Assembly: GCF_030973515.1 (NCBI RefSeq) | Contig: NZ_JARGZA010000012.1 | Coordinates: 41,494 to 105,493 of the forward strand | Source: Jannaschia maritima | Lineage (GTDB): Bacteria > Pseudomonadota > Alphaproteobacteria > Rhodobacterales > Rhodobacteraceae | Reading direction: 5' to 3' | DNA: 64,000 nucleotides | Shown: piece after piece, positions 15,921-23,682 of the stretch | Position numbering within the stretch: position 1 is the stretch's first letter | Layout of the letters: each line of letters begins with the position of its first letter | Notes under the pieces: generated by a model | Databases searched by the model: none | What the model was told of the DNA's origin: nothing | What the model saw: only the letters and a program-made list of their open reading frames with translations | Position numbers and translations under genes: made by a program

Positions 15921-16283
15921 CTATGTGCCACCCGCGCCGTGGATCGCCAACCAGTTCGGTCCCGGCTCGATCGCGTCGGCTTCGCGTTCTAGGACGGCCA
16001 GCCGATTGTTGATCGCCACGATGAGGGTGGTCTGCGGCGCAGCCGCTCGGTGCCCCCGGAGGGGTTGGCACAGCCCGGACGGGCCGCGCAGGAAGAGGTC
16101 GCTGACCCTGCGTAGCAGGTCCGCGTCGGTCTCGCGCGCGATCATCGCGACCGGCAGGGCGGCAACGTGGCAGGTCCACGGCTCGACGCGCCGAGTGGCT
16201 CGTCTGCGCCCGATGATATGGGTCGCGACCATCCATTCGGTGAGGTCGTGCCAGTCGAGCCGGGTGCCGGGCGTGCGGGTCAT
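15921..16283 (-). CDS. Hypothetical protein (120 aa)
   Basis: Start ATG 16283 overlaps the previous stop by 4 bp. Sequence: RLDWHDLTEWMVATHIIGRR, VAMIARETDADLLRRVSDLF, TLIVAINNRLAVLEREADAI; a soluble helical protein. Last gene of the operon beginning near 17153, followed by a terminator. Not recognised. Confidence 0.6.
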   Translation of the reverse strand: MTRTPGTRLDWHDLTEWMVATHIIGRRRATRRVEPWTCHVAALPVAMIARETDADLLRRVSDLFLRGPSGLCQPLRGHRAAAPQTTLIVAINNRLAVLEREADAIEPGPNWLAIHGAGGT

Positions 16284-16555
16284 ATCAGGACTCCTTGGCG
16301 GGGATCGGCCTCGGGGCGCGGGCGGATGCCGACGCGGCCTCGCGGATCGATGGTCCAGCCGTCCGCCGTGCGCTCGACGCTCGCGTCCGGCCCATGACGC
16401 TTGATGAACACGCGGTCGGCTTCAGCCTTGCGCGCGAGATGCAGGTCCGATGCCCGGTGGCCCGAGGGTCGGGCGCACCACGATCCGGGCCGTGCGCTGC
16501 AAACGGGGCAGGCGACGGCGAGGACCGGGTGACGATGGGCGGTGAAATCAGACAT
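16280..16555 (-). CDS. Small zinc-binding protein of the phage/plasmid zinc-finger type
   Basis: 91 aa. Residues 14-44 hold ACPVCSARPGSWCARPSGHR and then ASDLHLARKAEAD, the C-x2-C-x(8)-C...H pattern of short DNA-binding zinc proteins seen in actinophages and alphaproteobacterial plasmids. The C-terminal part (DGWTIDPRGRVGIRPR) is basic. Overlaps both neighbours, so translation is coupled. Exact target unknown. Confidence 0.65.
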   Translation of the reverse strand: MSDFTAHRHPVLAVACPVCSARPGSWCARPSGHRASDLHLARKAEADRVFIKRHGPDASVERTADGWTIDPRGRVGIRPRPEADPRQGVLI

Positions 16556-17153
16556 GGCAGCGCCCGTCCTCCAGGGAGACGCGCGCCAGCCAGTGCCGCC
16601 CGTGCGACACGCGGAGGCTCGTCAGCCATCCGGGCTCGCGATCCGCGTCCCAGAGGGCCGCGACGGCGATCCGCCATGCCGGACCGTGCGCGGCGGCGAA
16701 GGCCCGCAAGCGGTCGAGCTGGTCGGTTCGCACCGTGAGCCGGTCGTAGCGCCGTCCCGAGGGGTCCGTCCGGCTCGCATAGAGCGGGTCGGCCAAGTCC
16801 ACGCGGCCCCGGTCGATCTGGGTCAGGAAGTCGAGAAGATAGCTCGGATCGGCGGGGAAGGGCGCGCGGTCCCACGCGCGGCGGATCAGGGTCCGCTCGC
16901 GGAGGGGCCGGGCCGCGATGGCGCGGCGGGCGCGGTGCCAGTTCGCCGCACGCCGGTCGCGATCCTCCTACTGGGTCCGGTCCCAGACGACGGCGCGGCG
17001 CCGCATCACCTCGTCCTCGCTCGGTTGCGCGGCTGCGATCTGGGCGCTGAACAGGGGCAGGGCCTCGCGTTCGGCGGCCTGCTTGCGGCGGAGATGCCCG
17101 CGCTTGCGGGCCGTGTCGGTGAAGGGGGTTCGGGGGTATCGCTTGCAGCGCAT
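16548..17153 (-). pseudogene. Gene split by an in-frame amber codon
   Basis: A coding frame starts at ATG 17153 (MRCKRYPRTPFTDTARKRGH) and hits TAG at 16968-16970 after 61 residues (..VVWDRTQ). The same frame stays open for another 140 codons (EDRDRRAANWHRARRAIAAR, PFPADPSYLLDFLTQIDRG, LRAFAAAHGPAWRIAVAALW, GWLTSLRVSHGRHWLARVSL), with codon use like its neighbours. The downstream part has no ATG/GTG/TTG until GTG 16802. The simplest reading is a recent nonsense mutation of a ~200-aa protein; amber readthrough is an alternative. C-terminus resembles the protein of 2177-2524. Confidence 0.55.
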
Positions 17154-17218
17154 GATCCGGCTCCTCGGGGTTGCTGGGGATCGGGGAGGGGGCGGGCTCA
17201 CGGCCTGCCCCGCCCTTG

Positions 17219-19069
17219 TCAGGCCATGCCCTCGGGGAGCCAGTTCGCGATGCGGTCCCGCTGCGCCTTGGTCAGGCCGTGCGCCTCGCGGGTCGCCTCG
17301 TCGTTGAACAGGTCGTGCAGCTTCCCGACCTTCTCGCCCTTCTTCAACTTCGCGAAGGTCGTGGCGGTCGGGTGATCCTCCGCGAGGTCGAGCAAGTCCT
17401 GCCACAGGGCATTGAGGTAGGGACCGCCCACCCGACCGAAGAAGTTCTCCCCGGTGGGGGCCCACACGTCGCGGGTGCGCCGCCCGGTGGCCTTGTCGAT
17501 CATCGCGCCCAACTCGGCGTCGGGGACCGTCAACAGGCTGGCGAGGTAGCCGTTCAGGGCCTCCATGACCTTCTTGTCGCCCCGCTTGCGGAAGGCGGCG
17601 AAGTCCTTCCCGACCTCCGACCCGAACCCCGCCTCGTAGCGCTCGGCGATGGACGACAGGCGCTTGTCGAGCGTGTAGCCCGTCTCGGTCTCGGGCGCGT
17701 TCGCAGGCGGGTTCACGGTCAGGCCGAAGGCATAGCCGTAGCCCATCTTGCCGGACAGGTGGAACGCCAGCAGGTGCAGGGCCAGCTTCGGGTCGGTCAG
17801 GAGCGCGGCCTGCCGCGCGCCCTTCTCGATCCGGTCCAAGTCGCCCCGCAGCTTGTCCGAGATAGGCGACTTCGGGGCGGTCTCGCCCGTGGTGCCGTGC
17901 TGGGACGCGGCGAGGATGCCCGCCGCCATCGCCTCCTTGCGGTCCTCGGGCTTCACCAGCCCCTCGGCCACCTTGATCGTCCCGCCGCGCGCGACGTAGA
18001 GGACGGCCCCCGCCACGGCCTTCTGCTCGTCGGTGAACGCGCCGTCCGCCTTGGCCTGCAACGCCTCCAACTCGGCTTCGCCGTCCTCGTCCAGCACGTC
18101 GCCGTTCGCCAGTTCGGCCAACTCGTCATACCGCTCGGACTCGGCCTCCGACAGGTCGCCCTCCACCGGATAGACCCGACCGAATTTGCGGTCCTCGGTG
18201 AAGCCGTAGGGCAGGTAATCCTCGGGATGGGTCTCGACCCATTTCCAGCCGTGGGCCTCCGCGAAGTCGTCTGCCGCCTTCGCCAGCTTCGCCGCGAACA
18301 ACTCGTCCAGAAGGGCGGTGTCATCGAACAGGGTCTCGTCCGCGAACAGGTCGCCCCCAATGCGCCCCCCGGCCTCCTTGTAGGCGTCCACGCCCACGAA
18401 GGCCGCGCGCCGGTCGCTCTCCTTGACCGCGCCGGGGCGCAGCATCGCCTTGATTTGGTGATCGGACAGCGCGTAGCGCCCGTTCGCCGCGTCCTCCACG
18501 ATCCGGGTCAGCACCTCGATCATCAGCTTCTCGTCCTGCCCCACGGTGAAGGCGGCGGCATGGGACAAGCTGATCTGACCGGCCTTCAAGGCGTCCAGCA
18601 CGGGATCGGGCAGGCCCGCCAGCGCCAGGCGGCGATAGACGTGCTTCTCGGTGACGCCGTAGGCCACGGAAATGTCGGCCACGCTCACGCCGCGCCGATC
18701 CATCGCGCCGTAGTCGCGGATTTCGTCGGCGGGGTGCAGAGCCTCGCGTTGGCCGTTCTCCGAGGTCGCCCACAGACGGGCCGTCTCGGCATCCGGCGCG
18801 ATCTGCACGGCGACGGTCTGGAACCGGGGGTCGTCCTGCAGGAGGGCCAGCGCGCGCAGCCGCCGCCCGCCCGCGACGACGCCCACGCGGGTGCCGTCCT
18901 CGTCGCGCAGGCCCCCGAGGTTCTGGATCAGGCCCACCTTGCGGATGTTCTCGGCCAGCACGGCGACGGCGCTTTCGCTGACGACGGTGCGGGGGTTGAG
19001 GTCGGACAGGTAGAGGTCCGCGAAGGGCACGGACTCGATGGTGGCGGCGATCTTGGTCTGGTCGGTCAT
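17219..19069 (-). CDS. Large ParB/KorB-like partition/nuclease family protein
   Basis: 616 aa, ATG 19069 with AAGGAACGTAAACCC upstream. The ParB N-terminal domain covers residues ~12-110: LYLSDLNPRTVVSESAVAVL, VGLIQNLGGLRDEDG, VVAGGRRLRALALLQ (the GxRRxxA box). A helix-turn-helix follows (VSVADISVAYGVTEKHVYRR, LALAGLPDPVLDALKAGQ). The ~400-residue C-terminal extension is acidic and ends in a helical DNA-binding-like tail. This long type, without parA, is the leading-region ParB-like protein of conjugative plasmids rather than a segregation ParB. No parA is nearby. Its leader (19690-20060) is hairpin-rich. Confidence 0.85.
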   Translation of the reverse strand: MTDQTKIAATIESVPFADLYLSDLNPRTVVSESAVAVLAENIRKVGLIQNLGGLRDEDGTRVGVVAGGRRLRALALLQDDPRFQTVAVQIAPDAETARLWATSENGQREALHPADEIRDYGAMDRRGVSVADISVAYGVTEKHVYRRLALAGLPDPVLDALKAGQISLSHAAAFTVGQDEKLMIEVLTRIVEDAANGRYALSDHQIKAMLRPGAVKESDRRAAFVGVDAYKEAGGRIGGDLFADETLFDDTALLDELFAAKLAKAADDFAEAHGWKWVETHPEDYLPYGFTEDRKFGRVYPVEGDLSEAESERYDELAELANGDVLDEDGEAELEALQAKADGAFTDEQKAVAGAVLYVARGGTIKVAEGLVKPEDRKEAMAAGILAASQHGTTGETAPKSPISDKLRGDLDRIEKGARQAALLTDPKLALHLLAFHLSGKMGYGYAFGLTVNPPANAPETETGYTLDKRLSSIAERYEAGFGSEVGKDFAAFRKRGDKKVMEALNGYLASLLTVPDAELGAMIDKATGRRTRDVWAPTGENFFGRVGGPYLNALWQDLLDLAEDHPTATTFAKLKKGEKVGKLHDLFNDEATREAHGLTKAQRDRIANWLPEGMA

Positions 19070-19135
19070 GGGTTTACGTTCCTTGTCGGTGGTGAGGTTG
19101 GGGAGTGCCCCGCCCGTGGGGGACGGGGCGCGGGG

Positions 19136-19354
19136 CTATGCGCCCTCTTGGTCGGTCCAGTCGCTCGCCCAATGGTCCAGCATGGCGACGACGCGCCCTT
19201 GCGGATCGGTCAGGGTGAGGTCCGGGACGATCTGCGCCTGCCGGTGGTGATCGCGGCCCAGCATTCGCAGGACGTCCTCGCTCTCGGCATGGACTTCCTC
19301 GTTCGTGGTCAGGTCCGGGTGGTCGATGGTGAGCGTCCAAGCGGCCCGCCTCAT
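19136..19354 (-). CDS. Hypothetical protein (72 aa)
   Basis: ATG 19354 overlaps the DUF1419 stop by 4 bp. Sequence TLTIDHPDLTTNEEVHAESE, VPDLTLTDPQGRVVAMLDHW is acidic and strand-rich. Lies between DUF1419 and the ParB-like gene on the same strand. Not recognised. Confidence 0.6.
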   Translation of the reverse strand: MRRAAWTLTIDHPDLTTNEEVHAESEDVLRMLGRDHHRQAQIVPDLTLTDPQGRVVAMLDHWASDWTDQEGA

Positions 19355-19689
19355 GCGACCGGCTCCAGCTTGCGGACATGAGCGTTGAACGCCGCCACGG
19401 TGGCGAGGAAGTCGGATTGCGACCCGTGGCGGACGGCGAGGCAGAAGGCCCGCTTGCCGACCATGATCCACGCATCCGACAGGTTCTCGGTCGCGGCCTC
19501 GGACATGACGAACGCGCTGCCGGTGAAGTTCACCGGGGGCAGGATCGACAGGAAGTAGTCCCACATCTCGGGGGTGGTCTCGAACCACTGGCCCGCGCTG
19601 CGCTGGTGCGCTTCGTAGCCACGGTTCAACAGGGCGAAGGTCGCGGTGCGGTCGGCCACGCCCTCCCCTATGTTCTGGAAATCATCCAT
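19351..19689 (-). CDS. DUF1419-family protein
   Basis: 112 aa, start ATG 19689 with AAAGGAAGAAAG upstream. Matches the family pattern I know from rhizobial plasmids: GVADRTATFALLNRGYEAHQ, GQWFETTPEMWDYFLSILPP, GSAFVMSEAATENLSDAWIM. Function of the family is unknown. First gene of the ParB-like operon. Confidence 0.75.
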   Translation of the reverse strand: MDDFQNIGEGVADRTATFALLNRGYEAHQRSAGQWFETTPEMWDYFLSILPPVNFTGSAFVMSEAATENLSDAWIMVGKRAFCLAVRHGSQSDFLATVAAFNAHVRKLEPVA

Positions 19690-20060
19690 CTTTCTTCCTT
19701 TATGGTGAGCCGCGTTCTCGATCTTGGTGCCGAAAATTGGGGCAGGTGGTCAGGCGAGGATCGCGAAGCGGCCCTCTCCTTACCGCTTGCCCGTCGGCGA
19801 GACCGGGAGGGGGGCCCGCGCCAGGTTCCCGACAAGGAAGGGGGGGAGGGGGATCACCCGGCGACGCAGCCCGACCGAAGGGAGGGACCGTCGTTGGGGA
19901 CACCCTCCCTGACGCCGATCGGGAGCCTTGCGTGGGGGAACCGGCGGTTCCCAGGCGGACGACCCGAAGGGGAGGACCATCAAGGGCAGGGGCGTTCGGC
20001 TTGTCCGAATCCCGCTGCCTGTCGCGGACCCCGTTCGCGGGGGCCTCCTAAGCCTCTCCC
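19690..20060. other. Hairpin-rich leader of the DUF1419-parB operon
   Basis: About 370 bp without a gene. Stem-loops: AGGGAGGG 19879-19886 with CCCTCCCT 19903-19910; GGGAACC 19936-19942 with GGTTCCC 19946-19952; TTCGG 19995-19999 with CCGAA 20005-20009. The last hairpin and its flanks (GCGTTCGGCTTGtCCGAA) match the 505-bp repeats at 3713-3730, so this leader appears related to them though mostly diverged. Confidence 0.5.
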
Positions 20061-20068
20061 GCCACGGC

Positions 20069-20131
20069 GAGGGGGCTGTCTGCCCCCGGGCGCTGATGCG
20101 CCTCCCCCGAGGATATTTCGGGGAAGATGAA
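20069..20131 (+). repeat. Dispersed GC-rich element, copy B
   Basis: Matches 7337-7400 with few differences (GGGGGCTGTCTGCCCCC, CTCCCCCGAGGATATTTC, GGGGAAGATGA). No gene ends just before it on the plus strand here, so it may have arrived by insertion or mark a lost gene. Confidence 0.55.
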
Positions 20132-20375
20132 GCCGCAGGGGATCCGCCCCGGTCATTGGACGTGCCACGTCGTTCTGATACTATGGGGATGCGGAACAGG
20201 CAGGGATGCCGATGGCCGTGGAAGGTGAAGGGGCGTGAGCCCGATCACGTGAGAGCCGGGGACGTCGTGCTCTGGTTCCCCTCACCCGAAGGGGAACGAC
20301 ATGGGACAGGATTTGAGCTGGTCGGTGCAGGCCGTTCTCTGACCGCCTGCGACGCGCGAGGCCCTTCGGTCCCGG

Positions 20376-20579
20376 GTGTCGTTCCGGCGTTGGATCATGC
20401 TGACGGTCATTTCCGTCTCGATGGTCGGGATGGTCCTGTTCGCCGGATCCTTCTGGATGTCGTTCTACGCGGCGTCCGGGGGCCAGGCCCTTCCGATCTT
20501 CGTCGGCATGGTCGTCGTCGCGATCTACTACGCGGCCGTCACAACGGTCCTCATGTTGGGCATTCGCCCGATCGAATGA
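20376..20579 (+). CDS. Small membrane protein (67 aa)
   Basis: GTG start at 20376, or ATG 20397 eight residues in. Two hydrophobic helices: IMLTVISVSMVGMVLFAGSF and LPIFVGMVVVAIYYAAVTTV. Ends at 20579, 36 bp before the diverged repeat copy. No clear RBS and no family, so the call rests on the membrane pattern. Confidence 0.45.
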   Translation: MSFRRWIMLTVISVSMVGMVLFAGSFWMSFYAASGGQALPIFVGMVVVAIYYAAVTTVLMLGIRPIE

Positions 20580-20614
20580 CTGGCGCAGCCGGACGGCCAG
20601 CGGCGGCTTGGGCG

Positions 20615-20790
20615 AGGATCGTCACCCGGAAGGCGGAGACACGCGCTCTTGGCCGACCATGACCCGCCCGCATCGAGATGGCTCCGCAGGAGACGGCGCG
20701 GGGCGGCAGGCCGGCGCCGCAGGCGGCGGACCGCCGGGTCAGGGAGGACGGGGGCGCGGGGCTCCGGGAGGCGGAGCCGACTAGAGCCGG
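20615..20790. repeat. Diverged partial copy of the 505-bp repeat
   Basis: Aligns with 3796-3970 of copy 1 with small gaps, roughly three-quarters identical by eye: GGATCGTCACCCG, GGCGGAGAC, CCGACCATG, GGCTCCGCAGGAGACGG, GTCAGGGAGGACGGGG and GACTAGAGCC are kept. Only the distal half of the repeat is present here; a trace of the proximal half is near 19993-20010, about 600 bp away, as if the element were split by inserted DNA. Confidence 0.65.
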
Positions 20791-20828
20791 TCCGGCATGG
20801 CCGGACGCCCCAACTTCCTCGCCATTAC

Positions 20829-21245
20829 TTACTTGTAGGCAGACCGGCGGTTACGAAAACTGCGGATCGCCATGTTCACAAGAACCACCATCGCGGCGCT
20901 GATGTAGAACACCGAGAAGGTCGCGAGGTAGTCGCTCAGCCTAGGAGGTGGATCGTTCGGCCCCCGTGGACTGAAATCGAGAACAGGACCCGATGTCTCC
21001 GTCCCTGGGGGAGCGAGGGCGATCCCGACCGAAAAATACACCACAGCCCATAAGAGTAAGATCAGGGATCCGAAGACCGCCAATTTTGGGCGGGACATGA
21101 GATATGGAACATAGAAAAACAGGGTGACGGGGGTCAGGCCCATTCCCAACGCCCATAACAACCTGCCTCGGGGGGGCTCGATGAGCCGATCAACCGACGC
21201 ATAGTGATCGTCATCGAAAGGTTCTTCGCGCCAGTTCACGGTCAT
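20829..21245 (-). CDS. Membrane protein (138 aa)
   Basis: ATG 21245. Three hydrophobic segments: about residues 29-48 (LLWALGMGLTPVTLFFYVPY), 54-76 (LAVFGSLILLLWAVVYFSVG) and 107-125 (ATFSVFYISAAMVVLVNM), with a basic tail. AT content is somewhat higher than neighbours. No family recognised. Confidence 0.6.
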   Translation of the reverse strand: MTVNWREEPFDDDHYASVDRLIEPPRGRLLWALGMGLTPVTLFFYVPYLMSRPKLAVFGSLILLLWAVVYFSVGIALAPPGTETSGPVLDFSPRGPNDPPPRLSDYLATFSVFYISAAMVVLVNMAIRSFRNRRSAYK

Positions 21246-21354
21246 TGGAATGGCCCCAATCCCTGATCGTAAGATCTGCGTCCTGAATTAATGTTACACC
21301 GATTGCCCGGCGATGTCTCTCGTCGGTTCGGGTCCGCCGGGGCTAATCGCCGGT

Positions 21355-22551
21355 TCAACAGTCTTTCCTCCGAGAGAGCCCGATCAGGCTGCCGACGAGG
21401 TTCAACCTCCCGTCGCGATGCCGCTTCGTCATCGCCCGCAGCGTCCCGCCCGGATTCCGCACGGGCTTCACGGGATGATCCCGGTTCGCGTCCACGATCA
21501 GCACGGCCAACGCGGCCCCGCTCTCCCCCATCGCCTCGATCGCCTTCTCCCAGGCGTCGTGGTTGATCCCGAGATAGGGAAGGATCCGAATGGCGGCGTC
21601 GATCACATGGACCTCGCGGAACGCGACGTCGGAGCCTCGGCTGTCGCGCATGATCGCTCGCATGTCTTCGCCGGCGATGTCGTAGAGCCGCTTCGCTGTC
21701 AGCCGGGAGACGAATTGGGCCTTGCGCACGACCTCTCCCTCGGCACCATTACATTCTTCGCCTTTGGGGCCGTTAGGCCCCGAACCAAAGGGATGATCGT
21801 GCGCGGGCTTGCCCGCGCTCCGCTGATCCATGCCGGCATTACATGATACAGGTCGAAGACTTTGGTTGTTCTCTTGTAAATGAGAGTCGCCGAAAACTTC
21901 CGACATGGCAGAAGAATCACGACGTCCATCATCGAAGGCGTCGAGTGCTTCGCATAGGCTCTTGGCGGCCTCGACATGGGTTGCGAGGGCGTTGATCTCC
22001 ATCGTGGCGAGGGACCGGGCGTCCGGCCAGGTATCGAGGGCTGCGGCGGCGGCCTCGATACGGGGATGGGGCGTCTCGCCCGCGTCCCGGATGTAGCGCA
22101 GGACGATCCGGCGGAAGGAGCTGCGCCGGTTGCGGAGCGTCCGGCGCTCGCTGCGTTCTTGGCGGAGCTGGTCGACCAGATTGAGAAGGTCGGGGACCAA
22201 AGCGATGAGGCGGCTGAAGACGATACCGCATCCGCCGTAGGGGGAGCGGTGGCCGTTGCCCTTCACGCGGCGCTCGATCAGCCCGAGGCGTTCGAGCTGG
22301 CGTTCGGTGTCGTAGAGGGCGCGGGGCGTCTTCCCGAGCGCTGCGGCGGTGACGTCCTGGGGGGCGAAGTAGATCGGCTCGCGATTGGGCGACGTCCAGT
22401 CGTCCGGCTTGGTGTGCCCGATCATGTGAAGCAGCGCCATCAGGCTCGATGCACGCAGGCCGATATGCACCCCGACCTCGCGGAGGAGCTGTTCGACGGT
22501 GAAGCGTTTGTGGCCCTGCGGGAGGGCCGGGAAGGTCTCTTGTGGTGTCAT
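21355..22551 (-). CDS. repC: RepC-like plasmid replication initiator (solitary)
   Basis: 398 aa from ATG 22551, chosen for AAGGA eight bases upstream; ATGs at 22596 and 22638 would extend it. The N-terminal half is a RepC-type winged-helix region (FTVEQLLREVGVHIGLRASS, DVTAAALGKTPRALYDTERQ, LERLGLIERRVKGNGHRSPY, CGIVFSRLIALVPDLLNLV). A variable linker follows, and the end (NPGGTLRAMTKRHRDGRLNL) matches the NPGGYLR C-terminal motif of RepC. No repA or repB is adjacent on either side, unlike classical repABC plasmids. In that family oriV lies inside repC, so this gene may also carry the origin. Confidence 0.75.
   Translation of the reverse strand: MTPQETFPALPQGHKRFTVEQLLREVGVHIGLRASSLMALLHMIGHTKPDDWTSPNREPIYFAPQDVTAAALGKTPRALYDTERQLERLGLIERRVKGNGHRSPYGGCGIVFSRLIALVPDLLNLVDQLRQERSERRTLRNRRSSFRRIVLRYIRDAGETPHPRIEAAAAALDTWPDARSLATMEINALATHVEAAKSLCEALDAFDDGRRDSSAMSEVFGDSHLQENNQSLRPVSCNAGMDQRSAGKPAHDHPFGSGPNGPKGEECNGAEGEVVRKAQFVSRLTAKRLYDIAGEDMRAIMRDSRGSDVAFREVHVIDAAIRILPYLGINHDAWEKAIEAMGESGAALAVLIVDANRDHPVKPVRNPGGTLRAMTKRHRDGRLNLVGSLIGLSRRKDC
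21830..21905. other. AT-richer patch inside repC, possible oriV
   Basis: The linker-coding part of repC is clearly less GC-rich than the rest (ATTACATGATACAG, CTTTGGTTGTTCTCTTGTAA). In repABC replicons the origin maps to an AT-rich stretch at a similar place in repC. Inference only. Confidence 0.3.
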
Positions 22552-22708
22552 CCGGTTCGTCCTTGCTCGTGTGAGCGAGGCGCGGTCGGCAGACATGACA
22601 CATCCAGTCGCACGGGTGCGTTTTCTCTTGAATGGCATGTCGGGAGGGCTTAGAACCGGGTCTGAACAGTTGGGACCTTGAGGAACGCCAATTCCTTGGT
22701 TCTTTTAG

Positions 22709-22739
22709 CCCCCCCTCGCGTGGTTCGCCTCGCGGGGGG
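22709..22739. terminator. Hairpin terminator
   Basis: CCCCCC..CGCG (22709-22720) pairs with CGCGGGGGG (22731-22739) with one bulge. It is followed on the plus strand by TTCTGCTTT. It lies between repC and the exported protein gene, upstream of repC on the minus strand. A DnaA-box-like TTATCCCCA is at 22833-22841. Confidence 0.5.
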
Positions 22740-22850
22740 TTCTGCTTTCTAGGGGTGCTGCTCTCCTTCGACTCTGCCGGTCGTTAACGGGTTTGTTACG
22801 CGGACGTGGGGGAGGGGGCAACGATTCACACGTTATCCCCAGGCCCGGCG

Positions 22851-23633
22851 TCAGTAATCGACCCGCTCCCATCCGTAGTTGCCCTCGTAGTCGCGCCAGT
22901 CCACGAAGACGGAGCGAAACCCGACTGACGGGCAGTTCCGCCCCCAGCCTCTCGGGAGGCCGTAGGCGGCAGGGACCGACCCGATGCTGCTGGTCCGCCA
23001 GCCGTAGTCACCCTGAACGCCGTAGCTGCCCAGGCGGACGCTGGAGCTGCGGCGGCATTCCTCTTCGCCATCGCGACCCCCTTCGCGTTGACGGCCACGG
23101 ATCATGTAGACACGGATTGAGCGGACGAAGTTGAACTCGGGCGCGCTGATGTCGATGTCGGCGCGGCCTTCCTCGTTGATGAAGTCCTGGGCCAGTTGCA
23201 GTCCGAACCCTTCGGGCAACGGCATCGCAGCGCCGCCGCCCTCGTAGCGGAAAACGGCGGGCTGCGGCGCGAGCGCGGGATCGTCGCTTGTGAGTGGTGC
23301 GCTCGGGTAGGATTGAAGCGGGATCTCCATGTCGTCCAGAAGGGCGTTCCAGATCCGCATGGCGGAGCCGTCATCGGGATCGGCCTCGAAGGACGCGCCC
23401 ATCGGGCAGCGCCAGATTTGCAGGGGCGGCTCGACAGGCCAGGGCGTGATCCTGCGGATGAACTCCGCGCGGGCGCGGGTGCAGGGCACCGAGGCGGGCC
23501 AGCCGCCGGACAGGCAAAGCAGGATCGCGCAGTCGATCTGGTAGCTTTGGGCCTGCGCCCGCTGTGGCGCGGCAGTGAGGGCCGCGACGGCGGCGAGGCC
23601 CGCGAGGGCCGTGGATCGTAGATATGCACGCAT
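22851..23633 (-). CDS. Exported Cys-containing protein, possibly TrbM-like
   Basis: 260 aa, ATG 23633. A signal peptide (YLRSTALAGLAAVAALTAAP, cut after AQAQ) is followed by YQIDCAILLCLSGGWPASVP, CTRARAEFIRRITPWPVEPP, IWRCPM: a four-Cys block resembling the CxxxLCL...C...F motif of TrbM-type conjugation proteins. The C-terminal ~120 residues form a beta-rich, Tyr/Trp-rich region. Likely periplasmic and disulfide-bonded, perhaps part of a conjugation apparatus. The assignment is tentative. Confidence 0.5.
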   Translation of the reverse strand: MRAYLRSTALAGLAAVAALTAAPQRAQAQSYQIDCAILLCLSGGWPASVPCTRARAEFIRRITPWPVEPPLQIWRCPMGASFEADPDDGSAMRIWNALLDDMEIPLQSYPSAPLTSDDPALAPQPAVFRYEGGGAAMPLPEGFGLQLAQDFINEEGRADIDISAPEFNFVRSIRVYMIRGRQREGGRDGEEECRRSSSVRLGSYGVQGDYGWRTSSIGSVPAAYGLPRGWGRNCPSVGFRSVFVDWRDYEGNYGWERVDY

Positions 23634-23660
23634 GATGGTCCCCCTTCTACGCACAATTTT

Positions 23661-23682
23661 ATATTTCGTGCTACGAAAATAT
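23661..23682. promoter_or_regulatory. Near-perfect palindrome upstream of exported protein gene
   Basis: ATATTTCGT (23661-23669), GCT, ACGAAAATAT (23673-23682): a 9-bp inverted repeat with one extra A, in an AT-rich stretch 28 bp before the start codon at 23633. Looks like an operator overlapping a promoter. Confidence 0.45.

Noticed and set aside
17219..19069. Chromosome or plasmid segregation ParB
   Set aside because: No parA gene or parS-like repeat is nearby and the protein is about twice the length of a partition ParB; context fits the leading-region ParB-like type.
17171..19381. 736-codon plus-strand open frame antisense to the ParB-like gene
   Set aside because: Shadow of a high-GC minus-strand gene whose product has clear ParB motifs; the antisense product has no recognisable domain.
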